Shown here: in pieces, positions 23,277-35,649 of the stretch
Numbering within the stretch: the stretch's first letter is position 1
Layout of the letters: each line of letters opens with the position of its first letter
From: Phycomyces nitens
Lineage: Eukaryota > Mucoromycota > Mucoromycetes > Mucorales > Phycomycetaceae
Length of the DNA stretch: 64,000 bases
Reading direction: 5' to 3'
NCBI GenBank assembly: GCA_022702545.1
Contig: JAHRBC010000006.1
Coordinates: forward strand, 3,251,501 to 3,315,500
Translations under genes and position numbers: made by a program
Notes under the pieces: model-generated
Told to the model about the DNA's origin: nothing
Seen by the model: the letters and a program-made list of their open reading frames with translations, nothing else
Database searches by the model: none

Positions 23277-26246
23277 ACACATACATACACTTGATATTTG
23301 CCATGAATACTTATCTAACTTAGTCAAATCTTTGTCTAGTGCAAAGAAACGAGGACCACCAAAAGGGTAATATAATCATTCTTAAAAGCTGTCTAGAACA
23401 TCAATTACTTACCCACCCACAGGTACATTGATGCACTGGAGAAAAGGTTGAGAAAAATCGAAGAGGCCCTGAATAGATCTTCCACAACTCCAAAATCGCA
23501 AGAAGCATCCCTATCAGCCACCCCTCCTAGACACTATTGCAGTCCTCCACCCGTCACACCTCCTCAGCCTCTCTCGCATCCCAATTCGCCAAAAACCCCA
23601 TATACAGCTGCTGAAAAACCGACACACAAACATCTCCAGAGCTCGTCTTCAGATCGAGTCCAGTACCTGGGAGACCTGTCGAGTCTCCAGTTCTTTTCAA
23701 ATAAAATGCAGCTTGAGGGAATATCCGAGGATATGTGGAGAGGCCAAAAGATCCGAAAGTTTGGCAAACAGGTTGTGCTGGTAAAAGACACTGGAGATAC
23801 ACCAGATTTTCAGCAGGAGAAAAAGGTAGTGGATAATTGTCGCCAATCAACCAACATTCACGACTGGATATATTCTGTCACTGGAGCTGACAGGCACACC
23901 TGCGACAGGCTGTTAAAGATGTAAGATTCAATTTTAGTAAAGAAAAGAGATTGGTGCTTAACATTTGGAGATTGTTGTCTTAGCTATTTTGCAAATATTC
24001 ACCCAGTTCTTCCCGTCGTTAACAAGACCGAATTTCTATTGCAATACCGTGATCAAGCAGACACATATCCGTCCTCAGATGTACTGAATGCAATGCTGGG
24101 TGCAGCCGCTCGTTTTGTAGAATGCGAAGCCCATAGTCAAAAAAGCAAGGTATATAGACCACCAGACACAGCATGGGATGTTCCGCTTGGCTGGTCAGAT
24201 CAATTCTTTGATAAAGCCCAAACAATCGTATCAGAATCAGCCGCATATCCCACACTCTCCAAGGTCCAGGCTGTTATTCTGATACACAACCACAGCGGTA
24301 ACATGGACTCAAAGTCATCTGCATGCTGGTTAATGGGTGGTCTTGTAAGTCTCATTTAGTCAATTAATAATCAAACCAAGACTACTAAGCCTTTTTAACA
24401 TATGTATTTCAGGCCATTCGACTCGTAAGTGCCATTTGATTGCCTTGTAAAGCATCAAGAGACCTAATCATCATAATAGGCTCAGGGTCTTGGACTCAAT
24501 AGGAATTGTGAAGAATGGGATATACCAGAGAGTGAGAAACAGACTCGTAAACGGCTGTGGTGGGCTCTGTATGTCACTGATCGGTTTCATTCTGCTTCTC
24601 TTGGAAGACCAATCAGCATTCGTGATGAGGTAAGCCAGGACATTTATTACGGACCAGTCCTCTTTAATTAACCAGCTCGAATGTAGGACAATGATGTGGG
24701 GTATCCAGACGCCACAGCTAGCTGGAGAGAAGTGTTGGATCTACCAAAAGAATTGGATGGGAAGGATATTACCCGGTTCCCTTCAGCCACTTACCAACCA
24801 GCCTCAATCGAGGGTCGAGTTGAATTTTATCAGCTGTTTATCCAGCTTGTTAAACTATCGGAGATCCTCGGTCGTATCCTACAGGGATTATACACACCAA
24901 AGGCACAGAAAGTGAGCCATGATCATGGCAGTGATGCAATTGTATCTATGCTTGACCATGAACTGACCGAGTGGCGATTTGCCTACCCAAAAGCCCTGGA
25001 ATCTTCAAATTTCGAAGATTTTAATGAAAAGGATGGCTATCTGGCACCTGTCTCTGGTAAGCAAACCAACCATATTTATTTGGCATGTTTCTAGCGGCCA
25101 AATAACGGAATTTCTCATAATTATTATCTGTGCATAGCTTCTATTCTCTTGTGTTATTTCAGTCTCTTGATCTTACTCCATCGACCGTTCATTGAGCGCA
25201 TTTCGCCTGGAAAGTCTAAAGCCCGGCCTTCTTACTCTTCTTTTCGGATCGGAACCAGTGCAGCAACTCGGGGTATGCGGATAGCTTCTCAGATGAAGGT
25301 GAGGGACTTTTTGATGTTCCCTTATTCGTTTGGTCTATATCCAGTCCTTCAATGCTGTTTGATCCACATGTACAACACCAAAAATCCCGATATTCGTATC
25401 TCTTCTCCTGCCATGTCAGATCTGGCCAAAGGACTCGCTCTTGTGAACCGTCTCCAGGAGATGTCGAGTACGGCCCGACGCTTGCACTTGCTCCTGAGTA
25501 TCGTTATGGATAATAAGGATATCGAAGTCGGGAAAACCCTAGACACTAACGATGATCGAAAGAACTCGAGTCAAAAACAAACCGAACCAGAAACAAATCG
25601 ATCTGCAGCTATACGGGTATCTGATGTTGGCCGAGGAATACTACGCCAAAGCCAACCTCCCAACCCATCATGGATCACTTCTATGCCTAACATGAACACG
25701 TCAACGTCTCTTTCTCATCAATTGCCTCACTCTATGCCTTATACAAACAACAATATATTCTTTCAACCCGGCCTCTCAGACACCGTCATTTCACCCTTTG
25801 AGACCAATTCTGCTGCCTCAACACCCTCACCTACCTCTACAGGAGAAGCATTTACATTAAAACAATTTGGATTCAATATTCCGGGAGAGCAACCTACAGC
25901 TGATCAGAATTCGCAAGAAATGTCGATATTTTCTGGAATAGACTGTTTACCGTCTTTTCCAATCTACCCACCCTATGGGAACGAACCACGGTCACTTGAT
26001 ATCGATGTCCCTGTACATACTAATGTCGATATGCCTTCGACAGTCGCATCTACTCTCAATACACAATCGACCAATGCACTTAATGTGGTGCCTGGCATGC
26101 CTGGGAATCAGGATTTGTCCAACAATGTGTTCCGGAATAATCCGAACAATCCCTTCTGGGGAATACCATCCTCAATGGACTGGGCTGAATGGACTGAATG
26201 GAACCAGCGCACACAAGGGTCAGCTACATGGCAACCACTGAATTAA
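22963..26246 (+). CDS. Zn(2)Cys(6) fungal transcription factor
   Basis: Nine exons (22963-23075, 23133-23231, 23340-23366, 23423-23920, 23984-24344, 24413-24424, 24480-24629, 24687-25056, 25138-26246) join in phase to 912 residues. The binuclear zinc cluster spans two exons with spacing C-X2-C-X6-C-X7-C-X2-C-X6-C. Its first half is ACDFCRRKKVKC and its second half CSNCLTYGVSC. A linker (KKRGPPKG) and a short coiled coil (YIDALEKRLRKIEEALN) follow, as in dimerising Gal4-type factors. The fungal-specific regulatory domain is recognised by AIRLAQGLGLNR and RKRLWWALYVTDR. The last 300 residues are Ser/Pro/Asn/Thr-rich, a probable activation region. It is nuclear by family. Exon 6 is only 12 nt. 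Intron 2 holds a CA microsatellite. Confidence 0.93.
23237..23290. repeat. (CA)n microsatellite in intron 2 of the transcription factor
   Basis: An uninterrupted AC run of about 33 bp is followed by ATAC-interrupted units, inside the intron 23232-23339, so length changes would not alter the protein. Confidence 0.9.
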
Positions 26247-27052
26247 ATAATAAAAAAAGAAAAATACAAATCACTATGTAAGATAACAATATAGAATTCA
26301 CGATAATTGACTTTCAATAGATTGGGGTCACAAACCTATACTTTTATTCCAAAAAGACGGGCGTTGTTTGGATGATACGGAAGTTGGTTTATCCAGCATT
26401 TATTTGTTTAGATAGTCTTTTATCACTACAATTTATATCATAATTTTTAATAAAGAAAATAGTTTAATCTAGTAATACGAAAACTAAGCTTATTAATTAA
26501 TTGAGCACGACCCGAGGAAATTAGACGGTAATTATTGTATATAGCTGCTGGAATCCAAGGTCATTGATGTTTTAGTAACATGAATATATCTTTGAATTGC
26601 CTATTTAATCTATCAATCGTAGCAACCAATACCTGTTTTTTTTTTGGGCTGCCTTGGTAATAAACAACTCACTAACCATACAAATAAAATCTCGGTTGCC
26701 TTGGTGATTTACGAGTAACTCATTATAGTAACAAAAGAGAAAGAGCACTAGTCATCAATACCACAGTAGAAAAAAATAATGGTTTTCTTGTAGGCGCATA
26801 AGCGCTTTCTATACACGTGTATTCTTTAAGTGATGATGCTGAAAATATAAAATGCTGATGCTTAATAGTATGAATATTAAAGTCTATCGAATGATCTAAA
26901 TACAAAAGATTAAACACATGTGTACAGACGCAAAAGGTCTCATTGGCTATTTCTAGCGAAAAGGCTTTGGCTAGAGAGAAATCAAGGTTCAAATGACCAG
27001 CACTTGATACAAATTGGGGGAGAAGCAAGGCGATCATGATCGACGCCCAATG
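26247..27052. other. Intergenic between convergent genes
   Basis: Separates the 3' ends of the transcription factor and the cyclin. No supported gene. It contains the paired X-box-like repeat described next. Confidence 0.5.
26648..26723. repeat. Imperfect direct repeat with X-box-like core
   Basis: GCTGCCTTGGTAATAAAC (26648) and GTTGCCTTGGTGATTTAC (26695) are about 46 bp apart, each followed by AACTCA(C/T)TA. The core GYTGCCTTGGTRAT resembles the sequence between 9250 and 9287 and the RFX X-box. Function is unknown. Confidence 0.4.
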
Positions 27053-27806
27053 TCAGAGGAGGAGATCCTGACGGTGTCTGATAAGGTAAGCTTGAACCTC
27101 ACCAGAGTCAACCCAACACCGATGTTGAATTAGGTTGAGAAACGATCTCTCGAGTTGGTTGACCTGCTCAAGACTATACATTCCGCATATTCCAGCCATT
27201 CGGCTGTTTGTCAGCCAGCAGGGTTTATCTTCATCTGCACACATTGTCAGGTCTTCTGTTGACTGTTGGCATATGGCCCATCTAGTGCCATGTAGAAATT
27301 TAGAAGCAATTAAGAGAGATGCTACAATAATTCGATGGGCAGTATCTAAAATGAGAATTATTAGCAATTTATTTATTTTAATTCAATGATTTATATTGTA
27401 AATAATAATTACCTTGATTGCCTACTGCGTGCTTGGGCAAGGCTTCCTTGCATCGTTCTATATAGATAAGCGCGACTACGGCAATATGGCACGAAATACG
27501 GGCCTGTGAAGTGACTCTGTGGATAAAATAGAGTAATTCAGGTGCTGTTCGATGTCCTCGTGGAGAATATCGGACTGGTAATAAATCGCCCATGGTCAAT
27601 GCAAAGAAGTCTTTAAGAAGCAAGATGAAAATCTGCTACTGTTAGGACTATTGATTTTTGCTCATCAGAGTCTAAAATTGTCATTTACCGATCAGGATAT
27701 TTGGTAGGGGTCGAATGGTAGGGTGGTATGAAGTAGTTTTTCGATGGGCGAGGGGTTGGCAAGATGACAGGGGCATTGTGGTAGAAGTAGTGATCATGTC
27801 TATCAT
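27053..27806 (-). CDS. Cyclin (Pho80/PCL-like cyclin-box protein)
   Basis: Exons 27806-27689, 27610-27413 and 27345-27053 join in phase to 202 residues. The cyclin box is recognised from HIAVVALIYIERCKE, then HRIIVASLLIASKFLHG, then YSLEQVNQLERSFLNLIQHR. This is the order seen in Pho80/PCL cyclins that bind a Pho85-type kinase. An unusually long loop of about 28 residues lies between the third and fourth of these helices. It includes two Cys-containing segments (TMCADEDKPCW). The protein ends soon after the box. The intron 1 acceptor is TTAAAG, chosen because it restores the frame. The partner kinase and pathway are inferred from the family only. Confidence 0.8.
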
Positions 27807-29596
27807 TTATTCGGTCGTTGGTCGATGTGGTTCAAGAGTAGGAAAAGAAGTTGGTTTGTGAATTTTGTAAAGAAGCAGGTATTTATACGATTGATGGCAG
27901 GTTCCATGTGAGAATGCATAAAGAAGACATATTGGAATTGTTCCAAACCAAATCAAGAGCGTGCACCAATCCTTTGTCTTTTAGGCCGCCTGACTTTCTT
28001 ATCGTTTCCCCGTATCGAGGTACAGGCTCGTGTGATGGTCAAAAAGACATTGCCATGAGTTACCGCATGCTCAGACTTGGAAAGCTCAACCCTTTTCCTT
28101 TCCCGGCCATCAAAAGATAGCCTTTTTATTCTATTAATCAATTGTATTTTATATTCGTTAGGGTGACATGCCCAACAATCCGTCTGTTGACATGCACACG
28201 CCTTGCATTTGGGCATCATGACTTTCATGTTTCGTTCACCCTTCCAAGATAATACTGTATTATATAATTCGCAAACACATCTTTATCAAAAATAGATGTA
28301 TACAATTACGGGGCATTTCAACGCCGACTTTAATGTGGGGAAGTGTCCTTTACACCAAATTGTAGCCATAATGTGGCTTTACATGGGCACCCATTAGACT
28401 TTGTCTTTTTCGAGAAACATTCCTTGATATCAAACAACAGACCATTGAGCAAGGGGGGATAGGCATAATCGAGGGGAATAGAAATAAAAGAGACAGAAAG
28501 AGATAGAGAGAGGGGGGAGGGGAAGGGGAAGGGGAATAGAAACGGAGAAACCGGTTCCTCGCATGGCCCTTGGATGAACAATGGGCATAAGCCGGATGAT
28601 TGCGTAAAGACTTTTTATTATAATCTCGTGGGGCCGGGAGCCCATGAAGGTATTCTTTCCAAATCCCATTCCATTTTCCTTTCTAGAAACGATAAACACA
28701 CAAGTGTGGCAAATATAACAATAAGAGAATGGACAATAGTAGGGAATCGTAAGCCACGTTCCAGAAAGAGGCACAAGGTTCATCCAGGCATGTGCCTAGC
28801 TACCCTGTGCGTGTAGATTGATTTGGACATTTTAGCACTACAGGACCAATAAATCATTTGCGTCTGCCTATCCAACTACGCATTCTATTTTGCATAGCCA
28901 AAGCATCTCGGGCATTCCGGAAAATAGAATGTCTCCAAGTATTGTATTTTGATACATGGCCAACAATTGCAACTATAAAAATTGCATCAGAAAAGCTTAT
29001 TGCAACAAGTATTCTTAAACAAGTATTCTTGCAATTGGTATAAAGAACCTGCTGCCAACCTATTATCATTTAGGCCAGCTGTCTGGTCTGATAGCACCAA
29101 AGTTGAGTCGGATTTCTACATCTTTGATCCTTGAAACCCTTGGAGTGCCAAGTTCTGTACTCTTAATTGACTGTGTCAAAAAATTACAAAGATGTCTGAG
29201 CAACCGCCTTTTAACAGCACCTAATTGCCTAGTCTAACAAATCCTATTCAAAATGTTTCTATAAATTGATAAAGTTTATATTTAAAGAGCATACTTTGTT
29301 GGTTGGATACATAATAATAATAATAATAAGATATTAATACTATCCATTCTGCACCATTGCACTGCCAAAGATGAAATTGATCTAATCTGAAGCCTCAATC
29401 ATTATTAATTTTTATGGCGCAGAAAGGTACTGATACTTTTTTTTTGTATTGTTTATTGGATTTAAATAACCGTGTAGGTACTGATACTGTATTCCTATTG
29501 GATAATTTGAGCGTATATTTTATCGCATATTGTATTTGTGCTTGACGCAAGTTCTGTTTGAATTACCGCCGACAAATCAAGGAAGAAAAAGAAAGT
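27807..29596. other. Intergenic; purine-rich tract inside
   Basis: Short ORFs on both strands without recognisable domains. Purine-rich DNA runs from about 28480 to 28550 and an (ATA)n repeat lies near 29311-29328. No gene supported. Confidence 0.5.
28511..28536 (+). other. Potential G-quadruplex tract
   Basis: Four G-runs of at least four G separated by 1-2 A (GGGGGG A GGGG AA GGGG AA GGGG) on the plus strand, within an (A/G)n tract. This satisfies the standard intramolecular quadruplex pattern and is exceptional in such AT-rich DNA. Confidence 0.7.
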
Positions 29597-30507
29597 TTAA
29601 ATCGGATCCCCCCATGCATTGGTTTTGGCAGGCTTGCCCTCTTCCTGTCCTTCTCTCGAAAATGCCCCTTTGGTTAAACGATCATCACTGAAATTATCAT
29701 ATCTAGGCTGCTGATTCTTGTTCTGATCCTTGGGTGCTCCTTCCAGTTGCTCCTTTCTGAGCCTACTCCATGAATCGCTGGTGGGCGCATGCTCAGCACG
29801 GACCTTGTCCCAGGCCGATATGGTGTCTTTACTTGGCCCCTGTACCTCCTCTTCATTCCAGAACAAGTCCTGTGTTGGCTCAATTGGCTCCTTTCCCAGG
29901 GCAGCTGACGGCTGCTCTAGACCCACCTCAGAGATTCTCGTGTTTTGCCTTTCTTCTGGTGTCATTGGACGAGGCCGGCTGGTGGGACTGTCACGTGTAT
30001 AGCCGCGAGCAGCCATTACTTCGTTTCTATATAGACTTTAGAAATCCCAAGAGAGCCATATAGATAACCAGCTTACTGAACATCGATAACCAGATTCTTG
30101 AGACGTTCAGGATTAGGAAGTCTGTTGATAGTGCTTATACCCGCAGTGATCCCTGCAACGAACCCTAGTTGAGAACCGATAATAAACCCACCACCGACCA
30201 AAACAATCGATCTCAATGGAGAAAGCTGCTTTCTTTTGACTATAGACAAACAATTAGCCTACGTATCTCTATTGAACAGTTGTACTTGCCCAAATAGAAT
30301 GTGGCAGCAGCGCCAACAAAGCCACCAAGACTAGCTTTGAATGGCAAGATTGTTAATGAGATTGGATTAAAAAAAAATGCATCTTTGTATACTTCTTGAG
30401 CTCAGCTGTCTCCTTGCAGTGTCAATTGCAAGCTTTTCTTCATCGGTGAGATTGTAGTCCTTGACACGCTGTTTGACAATGGCAAAAGTGGGATCTTGTT
30501 TTGACAT
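29597..30507 (-). CDS. Small two-TM protein (OCIA-like, possibly mitochondrial)
   Basis: Exons 30507-30393, 30334-30286, 30232-30077 and 30026-29597 join in phase to 249 residues. The ATG at 30507 (MSKQDPTFAIVKQRVKDYNL) was preferred to an upstream GTG. An N-terminal helix with TDEEKLAIDTARRQL precedes two Gly/Ala-rich hydrophobic segments, GGFVGAAATFYLG (about residues 42-54) and SIVLVGGGFIIGSQLGFVAG (about 64-83). A long hydrophilic Glu/Pro/Lys-rich tail ends NAWGDPI. The acidic helix followed by two glycine-zipper segments resembles OCIA-domain proteins of mitochondria and endosomes, but the match is by layout only. The acceptor at 30233 was chosen because it keeps the frame. Confidence 0.7.
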
Positions 30508-31248
30508 TGCTCTATATGGTCCTGTCAATGGCCGTGTTTGTGATTGGAACACATTGAACTAGGTCGGTCATCCAATAATATCGCACTTCCGCTTGGTGCC
30601 GTTCCTGTTGCCATTAAAATTGCATTGGCCAATACCCCTTTATTTTAATGGCATGGATATTGCCAAGGTATTAGTTTATGAGACAAGATGTTTTTAATTA
30701 CGAGATGCCAACAGGGTACCATGAACAGGTGAGTCTATAGACCCTGTTATTGCAACCCAGTGAGGAAACAAGGGCGGCTTTCCCGTGAAATAAGGTCGGA
30801 CACTGATGGTGTCACCACGTGTCATTGCCTAACCCTAACATACTCTTTTATACCTGTAAAGAAGAGCAAGGTAGCAAGATAGAGAAGGTCACCTGTAGAA
30901 AGCGAGTAAGGGATCTTCGTTGTCGATAAACCTGTACAACCTGTATGTTATTCCAGTTAACGCGTTATGGAGAGCGGAGAAGAGCGGATAGATCGGTAAA
31001 CTGAGATCTGCTGATATGTAATTCTTCAAGGATCATCTTTCCAGCCAAAAGTGTCAGCAACAGGCTCAGGCTGTCGAGTGAGGTAGGAAGAGGTGATGAT
31101 GAAACAGATAAAGAAGGAGGATACCACGATCGAAGAAAGAGGATGATGACGTCTGGTATTTGTGCTGAAGTCGTTTGAGCTGACTGTTAAAAAACAACAG
31201 GCGTGAATACATCTTTACGCTTTCTCTTTCAAAGTCTTATTCCTGACC
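30508..31248. promoter_or_regulatory. Divergent promoter region
   Basis: About 740 bp between the start of the two-TM gene (minus) and the start of the RNA-binding protein gene (plus). A purine-rich stretch (about 31080-31150) precedes the latter. I see no clear TATA box and no further gene. Confidence 0.4.
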
Positions 31249-32834
31249 ATGACGAACCCGACCGAGAGTGTCCCCGAAGGCAGAAAGAAGAAACAGGTGC
31301 TACGGTCAAACAACGCCAGTGGTCTCATGACACCCACATCCCCACATTACCCTCCCTACGGTTACATGGAGACCCAGATGTACGAAAATCCAGCTGGATT
31401 CGATCCCAATGATCCAGCTGCTGCGTATGCTTATGTCTATCCTCTTAGTCCTCAGTTCTCGGTACAGTATTACTCGGACTTTTCTAATGGCTACCAGAGC
31501 TATCCTGGCTCCCCTGCTCTTCATCCCCAGTCGCCATCTGCTCATCCCCAGTCGCCACCATTCAGTCCTACTTACGCCTACCAATCTACCCTCACCCTCT
31601 CGCCACCTACCCATGCGTATGCGGTTCCTCATCAGCACTTTCCTCCTCTACACATCTCCTCCCCACTCCTCACCGGAGTGGCTTCCCCCGGGTCTCCACA
31701 ATACATCTCTCTCCCAGGCCCCTTTGGCGTCGACCGTTCCATCAAATCTATGGCTGAGCAAATGGAATCAAACCAATTTCATCCTCAAAACGTCTATGTC
31801 CGAGGACTTGCCCCAACTACCACTGACGAATCATTTCTTGAGCTCTGTGGCGCGTAAGTTGCTTGTTTTTCTTTCTTTCTTATGTTTTGATTTCAAGACA
31901 TGTATTGTTTCTGTAGTTACGGTGAAATTACTTCATCAAAGGCTATCCTTGATCAAAAGACGGGTGAATGTAAAGGTTATGGGTTCACAATGTATGCCAA
32001 CGATGAAGACTGCACAAAGGCCATTGAAGGGCTTAACAAGGCTGGTCTCCAGGCATCTTTTGCGAGAGTTGGCCAGGTAACTAAAGGGTTGTATAGTCAG
32101 TAGCCATATATTCTGGTGGTTGACATTTGTGTGTGGTAGGAATCATTTAGTTCCAAACTACGCAGTCTTCAGGATGAGACATCGACAAACATCTACATCT
32201 CCAACCTTCCATTGGACACAACGGAGCAGGTATACATACAAATACAAATACAAATTAATCAAGAAAGAGGGATCCTAATAGTAGAGGGTATAGAAACTAG
32301 AGGAGTTGTTTCAGCCTCTTCAGACTATTTCGAATCGAATTTTGCGTGATCCCCAATCCGGGATGAGCAGAGGTGTTGGATTCGCGAGGTAAGAATCCCG
32401 AGACTTAAACAAGTGCTGACTATTTAAACAGAATGGCAGATCGACATGCCGCTTCTGCTATTATCGAAAGATTCAATGGCCAGAGCATTGTCGGTTCATC
32501 CGCACCTCTTCAGGTCAGATTCGCTGACTCTGCTGCTCAAAAGAAGCTTAAAAGCCAGACTTCTCGTAAGCGAATGATTAGACCGCGCGACTTCCACACA
32601 ATGGCCGGCTTTCCTGTGCGCCCAATGATGCCCATTACCCCAGAGACAATGCTAGGCATTGCACCCTCCATGTCTAACCAACCATTTTATCCAGAATCTC
32701 TTCAATACGCCCAGTACTCACGCCCCATCGTTACATGTCAGCCTACACAGCAAACATCTGACGAAATTCTTGCTGAAACAGTAGAAAAGCAATTGACAAT
32801 CAAAGAAAGCCTCTTGACCAACCCAACCGACTAA
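31249..32834 (+). CDS. Two-RRM RNA-binding protein, RBMS (MSSP)-like
   Basis: Exons 31249-31853, 31917-32076, 32140-32229, 32294-32388 and 32432-32834 join in phase to 450 residues. The N-terminal 175 residues are Pro/Ser/Tyr/His-rich with a short tandem (HPQSP), a low-complexity region common in RNA-granule proteins. RRM1 carries RNP2 NVYVRGL and RNP1 KGYGFTMY. RRM2 carries RNP2 NIYISNL and RNP1 RGVGFARM. Each RRM is interrupted by introns. Two adjacent RRMs with a short linker match the RBMS/MSSP family that binds A/U-rich RNA or single-stranded DNA. The C-terminal tail is unstructured. Cytoplasmic or nuclear mRNA binding is inferred from the family. Confidence 0.9.
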
Positions 32835-35649
32835 AAAAAATATTTTTCTTTCTTTTTTTATTCATATCTTTCCTTGTTACTGTTGTTGTCGCTTGTTTAT
32901 GCGGTCGTTCTATTGCTAGATTTGCTTCTTTGTTTTTCTCTATTAAAAAAAAGCCCCCTTTTTTGTCTCATTAGATTGTTATTGTTGGTTATTCATATTA
33001 TTTTCAGTTAATAATATATTTGTGGGCATTTATCTATTTATCACAGCGAGTCTGCAAAACCAGGTATTGCAAAAATACAAAGGTGTGTCTTGATAAATTG
33101 GACTCTATTTACAGTGTTTATCAAACAGCATGCAATCATTTGTAGTTGAAAGTTAAAATCCCCCTTTTTTTTAATAATTGGCAGGTCAATGTGCAAGGAA
33201 GGATTGTTAACAAATATGCATTCATGACAGATTGGCAATATGTTCAACACCAAGTTTATCAATTGTACAAAGCAGAGGTAAGTAAGATGGCTTTAATTCT
33301 TGCTGTTTATATGATTTGCATTCAAGTAAAATACATAGACTGTGTGTTGAACAGTTGACATGATACCAAAAATACAAAAATTAAAAAAAGGGGTTTCAAT
33401 GGTTTATAAATTAAAACAATTAGATATCAGGTTTTTACTATATATATATATTTTAAACAATATGGAAAATATCCAAATCTCCTTGTTGAATTATATGAGC
33501 TACATGGTTCTCGACAAGATGTCTATAATTCACCAGTTGAAAAATGTCTTTTCCAGAGTATACTAAAGTATCTTTCTAATACCCTTTCTAAAAAGTTGAT
33601 TCAATATTGTATTCTAAAGACTCGTGTCAAATATAAAGGTCTGAGCACTTGTAAACCATGAAACAAATGGTAAAAATCAGGATATTATTGTAGTGTTTTT
33701 AAATACACCCTTTACTGCAAAATACTTTGGATAAAATAAAAATAAAAATACTCTAGAAAAGCGTCTAAATAGAAAACATTTTTCACTAGGCAAAATGAGT
33801 TGTTTTTAGCACTTTTATCAACCATAGTATAATTCAGCCTGTTGGTAGAAAGGACGAGTAATGGCTTTAAAGAGCCAATATTTGTGTAGTTAGATGTGAT
33901 CCTCCACAAAGAAAGGAGAAACTCTTGGTAGTTGGTGACAAACCCCTTGTTTGAATATGTTGCAACCAGAGTATCGAATCCGACCCGTTGGTAAAACAAG
34001 TCTTACATCTATCGCAAGGTCTATTACTAGATTGCATATTAGTTAATAGATTATGAATAAAAGCACGACATGACTAGCTTAGATATTTGATATATTAAAC
34101 TCGTTTACAGAAAATGGATTTTGGTTGTAGAACTTTATGTAAAAAGAGTAGAATAAATAGAGGCTTGTTATTAAATTTGCTAAAATCTATTGACAAGGTA
34201 TAGCGTATCTTGATAACAATCAACTCCTACATAAAAGTGTTAAAACCTCAATTTTTGTTCCATACAATTATGTAACCTACAATATCAGCTCTACTAAATA
34301 TAGAGTTTGACATGACTATATAATGTAAATATTACCCAACTCCAACCTTTTTCCAAGCTTTATTTTTTGTACCATTGGTATTTTGTGTATCTACGGAGAA
34401 ATGTTGAATGTAAAAAAGGCAAGTGCTATAGTAAATTTATTGTATATTAAATAATTGATATCTTACCATCCCAATAGGTTTGCCTTGTTCTTACTCGGAA
34501 GAAAAATTTATTTGCTACCAACGTTGGAACAATTGGATAGTACATGCGGTATGATCACCACTGCCAATCTCTGGTTGCTATTTTTTTGCTGATGTTCACA
34601 GAAATTTAACATTGCATGGACAGTTATATACCAGGTATATTTATACTTTATACTGCTATATTGATAAACAACCATTGCATATCTGGTATTTTACTTACAA
34701 AGGGATTTGAGCAATAGTATACAATCAGTTATAATACTTTTCATTGATAAATAATCGTCTCGCAGTATCCTTATTTTCCTTCCAGGATACCAACAGCTCC
34801 AAATATCTCAACCACAAGGGTCGATATTAACACTTTAGATTATATAAAATCTTTATACAACAGTAAAACTACATTTGAATTAAAGAACATTTGGATATCT
34901 TTGTTAATAGGATACAATAGATTTGGTCTGCAAAAACAATATTCACTGGACTAATATTATTCAATATATATACTTGAATATTCCAAAAAATAATAATCTC
35001 GTCTTGACAAAAGTACAAGATCACCAAGACAAGCTAGAGGCCACTAAATACTTAGCCTGGGTGGTCCACTACATCCCGCAAAGTATAGTAATGCATATTT
35101 ACCTATCTTTGTAGGCACCTGTGTATATTCTCGCTTATCATAAAAAAGGTTTGAACAAGCAATCAGATACAGTTGTCAAAAGACTCATCCAAGTATTTGG
35201 GGATTTCAATTTTCTATGGATCACACAATCTTTTTAATATTAATTGGTATGGTCAACACTTGTATAGTGTAACCTTTGAAAAGTGGAGAAAAGTGGAAGA
35301 GGTGGAGATTATTTAAAGACTAGTGTGATGAGTAACCGCACGCTTGTATTTGGAATAATATAATAACTGGTAAAAGTATGATCTTTCAGTTAGAAGACAC
35401 TCTTGCTATATAATTGTTGTATTTGTCATAATGGTATATCAGAGAAAAGTGATATATAAACCCAGATAGCTGGATTATCTGAAATCAAGACAAACTATAC
35501 CATCCAGAAATCCTTATCCAAATATGAAAATACTATACCCAATCTATTGTGGGACAAAGTCCCAAAATACCTATTAACTGATTATACTTCATGAGTTGGA
35601 GACTCTGACTGTGTTACCATCTTTTCTCTTTATTGGTCAAAAGTTTAAA
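32835..35649. other. AT-rich region with weak coding traces
   Basis: No gene can be completed. Two traces deserve mention. One is a segment at 33184-33280 flanked by a GGCAG acceptor and a GTAAGT donor (plus strand), open throughout. The other, at about 35115-35225, reads NKQSDTVVKRLIQVFG DFNFLW and looks like part of a Myb repeat. Both are uncertain. The rest is short ORFs in AT-rich DNA. Confidence 0.3.

Noticed and set aside
23237..23290. CRISPR-like or other functional array at the CA repeat
   Set aside because: It is a plain dinucleotide microsatellite in an intron. There are no spacers.
27378..27623. Starting the cyclin inside the frame at 27623
   Set aside because: That frame begins in the intron. 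The ATG at 27806 with the TTAAAG acceptor gives a continuous 202-residue protein.
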